From Spirochaetes bacterium GWB1_60_80 (GTDB taxonomy: Bacteria; Spirochaetota; Spirochaetia; Treponematales; UBA12059), in NCBI GenBank assembly GCA_001829185.1, contig MIAR01000029.1, positions 1 to 64,000 on the forward strand: a stretch of 64,000 bases of DNA. Reading direction: 5' to 3'. Positions 58,109 to 64,000 of the stretch are shown in pieces (within the stretch, counting starts at the first letter, position 1; each line of letters opens with the position of its first letter). The position numbers were made by a program, and so were the translations under genes. Below the pieces are notes generated by a model that saw only the letters and a program-made list of their open reading frames with translations, was not told where the DNA came from and did not search any database.

Positions 58109-58963
58109 TTACATTCGCTCATATACGGTTGGCGCCAACGAGTGCAACGGCAGATCCATCCCGGTCAAGGTCTCGGAATGTCCCAGCAAGAAGATGCCAC
58201 CTGGCTGCAGGTAGCGGCACATCCGTCCCAGGATCTTTTCCTGGGTAGGCCGGTCAAAATAAATGATGACATTGCGGCAGAACACTACCTGGAACGGCCC
58301 GTCGAAGGGATAGGATTGATCCATGAAATTAAGGCGCAGAAACTCGACCTTCTGACGCAATTCCGGTTTGATGCGCACCTCGTCCCGTCCGGCCTTACGG
58401 GAACGCAGTAAATATTTTTTTTTCATGGCCGGCGACAGCATGCTCACCCGCTCCGAGGCGTATACCGCGTTAACCGCCTTCTGCAAAGCCTGGCTGGAAA
58501 TGTCGGAAGCCGTAATGTGAAAATCAAAGCCCGGCTGCTTGGCCTGGAATTCGGCCAAGACCATGGCCAGGGTATAGGGCTCCTCGCCGGTCGAACAACC
58601 GGCTGACCAGAAGCTGAACAGGCCCCGCCCGGGTCGCCTTTGCAGCAATTGCGGCAGCAAGCGCCCGGTCAGCAACTCGAAATGGTCCGGTTCGCGAAAG
58701 AAATCGGTCTTGTTGGTAGTAATGGCATCGATCATGTGAATCAACTCATCACCTTCGTTCTTATTGGAAAAAACGAAATCGAGGTACTCCTCGTAGTTGG
58801 CGTAACCATGCAGGCGCAGGCGTTTATTTAGGCGGCTCTCCAGCATTATTTTCTTAGTTTCCGGCATGCGGATGCCTAGCTGCTCCTCAATGAAGGCCGC
58901 CAGGCGGTTGAAAGCCTTAACGGACAGTCCCTTAGGCTGGTCGTCCGGGAAAATGCCCGTCAC
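58109..58963 (-). CDS. cheR: Chemotaxis methyltransferase CheR
   Basis: A 284-residue SAM-dependent protein-glutamate methyltransferase. The helical N-terminal domain precedes the Rossmann core with SAGCSTGEEPYTLAMVLAE and, later, FCRNVIIYFD. It methylates receptor glutamates. The start overlaps the cheA stop by 4 nt (ATGA). Confidence 0.95.
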   Translation of the reverse strand: MTGIFPDDQPKGLSVKAFNRLAAFIEEQLGIRMPETKKIMLESRLNKRLRLHGYANYEEYLDFVFSNKNEGDELIHMIDAITTNKTDFFREPDHFELLTGRLLPQLLQRRPGRGLFSFWSAGCSTGEEPYTLAMVLAEFQAKQPGFDFHITASDISSQALQKAVNAVYASERVSMLSPAMKKKYLLRSRKAGRDEVRIKPELRQKVEFLRLNFMDQSYPFDGPFQVVFCRNVIIYFDRPTQEKILGRMCRYLQPGGIFLLGHSETLTGMDLPLHSLAPTVYERM

Positions 58964-61167
58964 AAACGCCCTCGCAGCGCTCCGGTCCGCACCTTGAGGG
59001 CGATGCGGCCGTGGTCGATGATCAAGGCGACGGTGCCGTTGCCCAAGATAGTGGCTCCGGACAGGCCTTCGACGCCGCGCAGCATGCGGCCGAGCGGCTT
59101 GATGACGGTCTGGTGGTCGCCGATGACCGTGTCCACCACCAGGCCGATGCGCTCGTTCTGGGAATTCACGACCACGACTTGCCGCACCAGCGGCGCCTCG
59201 CCGGGTACGCTGAAAAATTCGCGCAAGTCGACATAAGGCAACAGGTCGCCCCGATACTGCATCAAGCGCCCCTCGTTCGAGCCGGCAGCCTGACTGTCAA
59301 GTTCGACACAGGCTTCGACCGGCGCCAAGGGCAACACGTAATATTCCTGGCTGATGCGCACCAGCAGGCCTTCGATGATAGCCAGGGTCAGCGGTATCTT
59401 CAGAAAAATGGTTGACCCTTGTCCACGGCGCGATACGATGGAAACCGCGCCGCCCAGGGAGTCGATCTCCCGCTTGACCACGTCCATGCCGACGCCGCGC
59501 CCGGAAACGCTGCTGACATTCTTGGCCGTGCTGAAGCCCGGGCGGAAGACCAGCATGAAGGCTTCCTCCTCGGTCAGATTCTCGCCCGGGCCAATCAACC
59601 CCCGCTCCAGGGCCTTGGCTTGAATGGCGTCAACGTCCAGGCCATTGCCGTCATCGCTGACTGAAATGATGACGTGGGCGCCGGATTGCTCGGCGCGCAG
59701 GGTTAGGCTACCGCGGACAGCCTTGCCGGCCGCTTGGCGCACCTCTGGTCGCTCCAAGCCGTGATCCAAGGCATTGCGGATAATATGCACCAGCGGATCG
59801 TTCAGCCGTTCGATGACGGTCTTGTCCAGTTCGGTCTCGGCGCCTTCGGTCAGTAGATCGACATCCTTGCCCAACTCGGCCGAAAGATCGCGCACCACCC
59901 GCTTGAACTTATTAAAGGTCGAGCCGATGGGCAGCATCCGGATGCTCATGGCGTTGTCGCGCAGCTGCGATACCAGGCGTTCCAGCTGTTCGGAAATGGC
60001 CGAGAGTCCAGCGTCGGCCACTTCGGAGGAAGTCTGCGCCAGGCGGGCCTGCAGGGTCACCATTTCGCCGACCAGGTCGACCAGCAGATCCAGCTTTTCA
60101 CTGGCTACCCGAATGGAGGCCGAATTCTCGCTGGTTTTTTCCTGGGACTTGCGGACATGGGCCTGCTCGGCCAAGGCTGCGTCAAGTTCCGCCTGACTGA
60201 CCAGCCGGTTCTGGATAAGGACATCGCCCAGCCGACGTTGGGACTTCAAAGCATCGCCCAGGTCAGTGAGTTGAACCAGGCCGCGTTCCACCAGGATTTC
60301 GCCGAGCTTCTTGGTCTCGCCAGGCGTGCCTTCGTCCGGATTGGCGATCTTTTCGATTTTCAGCTCAACCGAACCTTCGACAAAAATGAAGACATCCTTG
60401 ATGGCATTGAGGCCCTGGGCGGTAACCAGAATCAGGTCCCAGGCCACATAGCAGAATTCTGGATTGATGTCCTCCAGATCCGGAATCTCGCGCAAGCGCG
60501 GAAAGGCCTGCAATTCGCCCAGGCTGGCTAACTCGGCCAGCAATTTGAAAACACGAGTACCGGTAAAAAAAATGCCCGCCGCCGGCTTGAGCATGAGCCG
60601 ATAGCTTTCCTGAGTAGCGTTGCCATGACTGACGGGCCTGGGCGGCTGGTTCGGCGCCGAGCCGCCGATTAAGGCCGCCCCCACTGGAACGGGCGACCCG
60701 CCTGGAGCGCTCGACCCAGCGGCGGATACGGCCGATTCATTGGCCCCGGGCGCCGGGGCGGAACCAGTCTGGACTGGCGCGGCGGCGCGGTGCTTGTCAA
60801 CCAGTTGTTTAAAAGCGCCGATTATTTCCAAGCCCTCGGCGCTGAACGGCGCGCTGTCGTCATCCTCGGCCAGCATTTCCTTGACGATGTCGCGCGCCCG
60901 CAGGAAGAGACCAACCACGCTGGAATCGGCCTGGAGGCGGCCGACGCGACACTCGTCCAGCAAGGATTCAAAATCATGCACGAAGCGGCTAATGCGCTCA
61001 AACCCGAACATGCCGGCCGAGCCCTTGATGGTATGTACAGCCCGGAAGGTGGCATTGAGGACATCCACGTCGGCCGGGTTCGTTTCTAGTTCCAGCAGTA
61101 AGCCTTCCAGCTGCACCAGCAGCTCGTCGGCTTCCTCGCGAAAGGCGTTTTTGAATTTGTCCATCAT
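58960..61167 (-). CDS. cheA: Chemotaxis kinase CheA with tandem MshEN-like motifs
   Basis: A 735-residue histidine kinase. P1/HPt has His45 (AVHTIKGSAGMFG). A Pro/Ala/Ser linker (about 128-182) and a P2-like CheY-docking domain (about 185-275) follow. Then two 24-residue motifs occur at residues 287-310 and 312-335 (KLGEILVERGLV... and RLGDVLIQNRLV...). P3 dimerisation, P4 ATPase (NALDHGLE, DDGNGLD, GRGVGMDVV) and P5 CheW-like domains complete it. The tandem motifs resemble the c-di-GMP-binding MshEN domain. ATG at 61167. Confidence 0.95.
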   Translation of the reverse strand: MMDKFKNAFREEADELLVQLEGLLLELETNPADVDVLNATFRAVHTIKGSAGMFGFERISRFVHDFESLLDECRVGRLQADSSVVGLFLRARDIVKEMLAEDDDSAPFSAEGLEIIGAFKQLVDKHRAAAPVQTGSAPAPGANESAVSAAGSSAPGGSPVPVGAALIGGSAPNQPPRPVSHGNATQESYRLMLKPAAGIFFTGTRVFKLLAELASLGELQAFPRLREIPDLEDINPEFCYVAWDLILVTAQGLNAIKDVFIFVEGSVELKIEKIANPDEGTPGETKKLGEILVERGLVQLTDLGDALKSQRRLGDVLIQNRLVSQAELDAALAEQAHVRKSQEKTSENSASIRVASEKLDLLVDLVGEMVTLQARLAQTSSEVADAGLSAISEQLERLVSQLRDNAMSIRMLPIGSTFNKFKRVVRDLSAELGKDVDLLTEGAETELDKTVIERLNDPLVHIIRNALDHGLERPEVRQAAGKAVRGSLTLRAEQSGAHVIISVSDDGNGLDVDAIQAKALERGLIGPGENLTEEEAFMLVFRPGFSTAKNVSSVSGRGVGMDVVKREIDSLGGAVSIVSRRGQGSTIFLKIPLTLAIIEGLLVRISQEYYVLPLAPVEACVELDSQAAGSNEGRLMQYRGDLLPYVDLREFFSVPGEAPLVRQVVVVNSQNERIGLVVDTVIGDHQTVIKPLGRMLRGVEGLSGATILGNGTVALIIDHGRIALKVRTGALRGRL

Positions 61168-61181
61168 GATGCTACTCCTGC

Positions 61182-61514
61182 TCAGGCGGCCGGAAAATCC
61201 GGCAGCAGCTTCTGCAATTGCTCGCCGCTAACCGGTATCTCAGTCAGGAAACCGGCCACCGGCAGACGTTTGCAGGCCGCAGCCTGCACCGTGCCAGAGA
61301 AGGCTAAGCGCTTGCCTTGCTTAGCAGCGCTCTTGGCGGCGGCATAGAAAAGCTGCAAGGCGGGTAAATCCAGGTCGGTGACGGCCGACAGGTCGAGCGT
61401 CAGGTTGCCAGGACCAGTCAAGGCGTCGCGTAAGCGTTTGGCCAAGCCGCTAGCCGTCTCGATGGTTAGAGCGCCTTCCAGTGCCACTATCATGGATGTT
61501 GTCGCTATTTTCAA
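61182..61514 (-). CDS. STAS-domain protein at the head of the che operon
   Basis: A 110-residue anti-anti-sigma-type STAS domain (LDLSAVTDLDLPALQLFYAAAKSA). The usual phospho-acceptor Ser position is occupied by Asp or Leu, so it is unlikely to be switched by Ser phosphorylation. The start is TTG at 61514, supported by a perfect GGAGGTG about 7 nt upstream. It precedes cheA by 14 nt. The GHKL ATPase at 10 kb is a formal candidate partner (inference). Confidence 0.82.
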   Translation of the reverse strand: MKIATTSMIVALEGALTIETASGLAKRLRDALTGPGNLTLDLSAVTDLDLPALQLFYAAAKSAAKQGKRLAFSGTVQAAACKRLPVAGFLTEIPVSGEQLQKLLPDFPAA

Positions 61515-61586
61515 CGAGTACCACCTCCGCCTAGTATCAAGCGCACCACCCCGGGTTCGATCCGCCAGGGATTTCGCCTTATTTCC

Positions 61587-61615
61587 AGTCTAGGTGAGCC
61601 ATACTGAAAAAGCAA
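61587..61615 (-). promoter_or_regulatory. Promoter of the STAS-cheA operon
   Basis: Minus-strand TTGCTT (61615-61610), 17-nt spacer and TAGACT (61592-61587). The leader to the TTG start is about 70 nt. Confidence 0.55.
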
Positions 61616-61660
61616 GCGTCGCCTGGCGAATTTGCCGCTTCCCGTCCTGCCGGGCGCACC

Positions 61661-61697
61661 AAAAAAAATCGGCCTGCCACCCTAGCGGCGACAAGCC
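61661..61697 (-). terminator. Terminator of the MCP-cheW transcript
   Basis: Minus-strand stem GCTTGTCGCC/GGTGGCAGGC, with several G-U pairs, is followed by CGATTTTTTTT (T-run 61668-61661). It separates MCP-cheW from STAS-cheA. Confidence 0.65.
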
Positions 61698-61730
61698 AAT
61701 TTTGCGGAACCCGTGCCGCGCGGCGTTTAG

Positions 61731-61775
61731 CATTTGAAGTGTTGAAAAGCCGCATTCGCGTTTTTCAACACCCTG
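61731..61775 (+). mobile_element. 45-bp MITE derivative, copy H
   Basis: An internally deleted copy that keeps the third hairpin and perfect TTAG flanks (61727-61730 and 61776-61779). On the minus strand the right flank reads CTAA and is the TAA stop of cheW. Confidence 0.85.
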
Positions 61776-62294
61776 TTAGGCCGACGGCGCGACGGAGGCT
61801 ACTGCGGCCGCCGCAGTCACCGTGGCCGCCGCGTCGAGCGCGCCGGCTTCGTCGCGGCTGAAAATACGGTCGACATCCAGGATGATTATGAAGCGGTCAT
61901 CCTTTTTACCGATGCACTTGATGAAATCGGCGTCGATCTTGCTACCAAAGCGGGGAGCCGGCTCAAGCTGATCCGGCTCCAGGTCAATCACTTCGTGTAC
62001 CTCGTCGGTCAAAGCGCCGATTACCAGTTGGTTGGCGCTGCCCTGGGCTATCTCGGTGACGATGATGGCCGTGTCGCGGCTGACTTCGGATTCGCTCAAG
62101 CCAAAGCGGATGCGCAGGTCCACCACCGGGATGCCGGAACCGCGCACATTGATGAGCCCCTTCAGCCAATCGGCGGTCTTGGGCAGTTTAACCGGCTTGA
62201 GGTATTCCAGCACTTCGCGCACCTTGCTGACGGGAATGGCGTAACTGTCGCCATCGATGCCGAAAGTCAGATATTGGTTGTCTTTTTGTTCCAT
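61776..62294 (-). CDS. cheW: CheW adaptor, first copy
   Basis: A 172-residue CheW. Conserved blocks are QYLTFGIDGDSYAIPVSKVREVLEY, GLINVRGSGIPVVDLR and FIIILDVDRIF. A low-complexity tail of about 20 Ala/Val/Thr residues ends the protein. It starts 2 nt after the MCP stop. The TAA stop is in the flank of MITE copy H. Confidence 0.93.
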   Translation of the reverse strand: MEQKDNQYLTFGIDGDSYAIPVSKVREVLEYLKPVKLPKTADWLKGLINVRGSGIPVVDLRIRFGLSESEVSRDTAIIVTEIAQGSANQLVIGALTDEVHEVIDLEPDQLEPAPRFGSKIDADFIKCIGKKDDRFIIILDVDRIFSRDEAGALDAAATVTAAAAVASVAPSA

Positions 62295-62296
62295 GG

Positions 62297-64000
62297 TTAG
62301 AACTCCTCAAAGTCGTCGTCGTTGGCCGGCTCCCGGCCTTTATCGGGACGGACCGTGATGGCCGTTCGGGACGAGGGTTTGGCCGAGTCGGCCGGCGGGG
62401 GGCTGGTTTTAGAAGCAGCCTGATCGGCGCTGTGAGCGATCTGGACATGGTGTCGGCTCGCTACTGGCGCGACGGTAGCCGCTGGCCGCGTCGACGGGGA
62501 CCGGGCTGCCGTCGGCGTGGCGTGGCTGCTAGCTTTACCGTTCTCAAGCTTGAAATAGGAGATGGCGTCGGCCAACTGCTCGGCCTGGCTGGACAGCTCC
62601 TCGGCCATGCTAGCCATTTCCTCGCTGGCGCTGGCATTCTGCTGGATAACGGTGTCCAGCTGGGTGACGGCCCGGGCAATCTGGTCGGCGCCGACGCTCT
62701 GCTCGCGACTGGCGGCGCTGATTTCCGATACCAGGTCGGCCGTCTTGCGGATATCCGGCACCACGGCGCCGATGCGGGTTCCGGCTTCCTCGGCCACGCT
62801 AACCGTGCTCTTGGACAGAGACATGATCTCGCCGGCCGCCGTTTGACTACGCTCGGCCAGTTTGCGCACTTCGCTGGCCACCACCGCGAAACCCTTGCCG
62901 GCCTCACCGGCCCGGGCGGCCTCGATGGCCGCGTTCAGGGCCAGCAAGTTGGTCTGGCGGGCGATTTCCTCAATTATGTTGATCTTGTCGGCGATCTGGT
63001 TCATGGCCACCACCGCCTTGTTGACGGCGGTAGCGCCTAACTCGGTGTCGCCGGCGGCCTTACGGGCCATACTCTCGGTAGCCTGGGCGTTGTCGGCGTT
63101 CTGCTTGATGGTGCTGGTCATTTCCTCGATGGACGAGGAGACTTCCTCGGCGCTGGTGGCCTGCTCGGTAGCGCCTTGGCTCATCTGTTGGGCGGTACTG
63201 GACATTTCCTGGCTGCCGGACGAAACGTTGGCACTGGAAGCCAGCACTGAGGCCACCAGGTCGCGCAAGGCCCGCATCATGCTTTGAATAGCCTTGGACA
63301 AGAGGCCGATCTCATCGACGCGCTTCAGGTAAAGCGGTGGCACCTCGTGCGTCAGGTCGCCATCCGCCACATAGGTGGTCAGCTTGACGGCCTCGCCCAG
63401 CGGCTTGGTGATGGATAGGGCAAGTAGGCTAGCCACAACCATGGCTACTACCAAAGCAAAGATGGCCACGATTATGCTGACCAAGACGGCCTGATTAGAG
63501 TACTCGTCGAATTGCGCGTCGGCGGCGTGTTGCTCTTCCTCCAACGATTGGGTGATGGCCGTCAAAGGAGTAATAAAAAGATCAATCAGGTTGTCGATTT
63601 CCCCATCCAGTTCCCGGATTTGAAGAGTAACTTCGGCAGACTGTTGCAAGGCCGGCATGAGCCGAGTCTCAACCAAGGCAACAATCTTCTCAAAGGCGTC
63701 GTCAACTTGTTCCATGAGGGCCACTTCGCGCTCGGTCTCTACCAGGGTATCCAAGCTAATGAGCTGCGCTAAAATTTCGGTCTTTTCAGCCTCCCAATCC
63801 CTTTGCGAAGTAGCAAGGTCACGATTGATGATGGCGTCGGCCACAATCTGATAGGCCTTAACCGGCGAGCTCATCATGTGGGCCAAAAAAACGGCATCCG
63901 TAGCGCGGGCGGCCCCTTCATCCTGCAGTGTTTTCAATCGAACCTGATACATAATGCCAATTACTACCAAGGCAATCATCAAGAGTACGACAAAGCCAAA
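62297..64000 (-). CDS. Methyl-accepting chemotaxis protein (5' end outside window)
   Basis: A chemoreceptor whose start lies beyond the right edge, since the frame remains open to 64000. The visible part begins inside the first membrane helix. A helical four-helix-bundle-type sensor follows, then a second membrane segment near position 63470-63400. HAMP and the signalling coiled coil with [20 protein letters not shown] complete the core. The C-terminal linker is long and Pro/Ser-rich and ends DDDFEEF, which resembles the CheR/CheB-tethering pentapeptide (xWxxF). It is coupled to cheW. Confidence 0.9.
   Translation of the reverse strand, partial: FGFVVLLMIALVVIGIMYQVRLKTLQDEGAARATDAVFLAHMMSSPVKAYQIVADAIINRDLATSQRDWEAEKTEILAQLISLDTLVETEREVALMEQVDDAFEKIVALVETRLMPALQQSAEVTLQIRELDGEIDNLIDLFITPLTAITQSLEEEQHAADAQFDEYSNQAVLVSIIVAIFALVVAMVVASLLALSITKPLGEAVKLTTYVADGDLTHEVPPLYLKRVDEIGLLSKAIQSMMRALRDLVASVLASSANVSSGSQEMSSTAQQMSQGATEQATSAEEVSSSIEEMTSTIKQNADNAQATESMARKAAGDTELGATAVNKAVVAMNQIADKINIIEEIARQTNLLALNAAIEAARAGEAGKGFAVVASEVRKLAERSQTAAGEIMSLSKSTVSVAEEAGTRIGAVVPDIRKTADLVSEISAASREQSVGADQIARAVTQLDTVIQQNASASEEMASMAEELSSQAEQLADAISYFKLENGKASSHATPTAARSPSTRPAATVAPVASRHHVQIAHSADQAASKTSPPPADSAKPSSRTAITVRPDKGREPANDDDFEEF

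Noticed and set aside
61545-61580. tRNA T-arm-like sequence (GGTTCGATCC)
   Set aside because: No acceptor, anticodon or D arm can be formed around it.

Overview
The window is a GC-rich bacterial chromosome segment of essential and housekeeping genes with a large chemotaxis and signal-transduction block at the right end. No phage, plasmid, CRISPR array or rRNA is visible. A spirochaete, perhaps a high-GC Treponema relative, is the best guess. The support is several short-signal lipoproteins, diderm features (SecA, periplasmic binding protein, lipoproteins), a full che set with many kinases, both GlnRS and GltX, and tRNA genes without encoded CCA beside a CCA-adding enzyme. This assignment is inference from gene content, not proof. 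Gene density is high, with many 1-20 nt overlaps that imply translationally coupled operons. || Layout: 1-6.4 kb holds thioredoxin, a Cache chemoreceptor, a 5'-nucleotidase lipoprotein and a PAS-GAF-GGDEF diguanylate cyclase. 6.4-10.5 kb is a minus-strand operon of a GHKL ATPase, a PilZ protein, glycyl-tRNA synthetase and a HExxH lipoprotein. 10.6-13.4 kb is a plus-strand operon of a membrane protein, a CPBP protease and rsmG. 13.6-19.3 kb has an M42 peptidase, glnS, a free-Met-sulfoxide reductase and gltX. 19.3-25.7 kb is the tig-clpP-clpX-lon proteolysis cluster, preceded by five tRNA genes (His, Arg, Lys, Leu, Gly). 26.6-32.8 kb has a radical SAM enzyme, coaD, rpmF-acpP-rnc, cca, thiamine pyrophosphokinase and a HIT protein. 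33-44 kb has an SPFH-like protein, xseAB, a MutT operon, nnr, a lipoprotein, secA and an RqcH-like NFACT gene. 44.4-49.4 kb is the minus-strand series mcsA-mcsB-clpC-adenine methylase. 49.6-52.2 kb is a nitrate/sulfonate/taurine-type ABC importer. 52.2-64 kb is a nearly continuous minus-strand run: MCP-cheW, then STAS-cheA-cheR-cheB-cheY-cheW, then a hybrid kinase, a receiver and a second kinase. || The most unusual feature is a family of eight interspersed repeats. Six are exactly 129 bp, begin CAGG and end CCTG, and fold as three hairpins. Six of the eight copies are flanked by perfect 4-bp duplications of YTAR (TTAA, CTAA, TTAG or CTAG). Because YTAR contains TAA and TAG on both strands, copies sit on gene ends, and the duplicated target supplies or restores the stop codon. 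This is a non-autonomous transposon (MITE) that appears to insert at stop codons. A second, 214-bp element with TA flanks ends another gene in the same way. || Other points worth attention are a recurring leaderless-start architecture (a -10 box 6-9 nt before the start codon, no Shine-Dalgarno) at coaD, secA, xseA, the cyclase and the GHKL gene; a CheA with two tandem 24-residue MshEN-like motifs that may bind c-di-GMP; and a G10 tract in the cheB ribosome-binding region.
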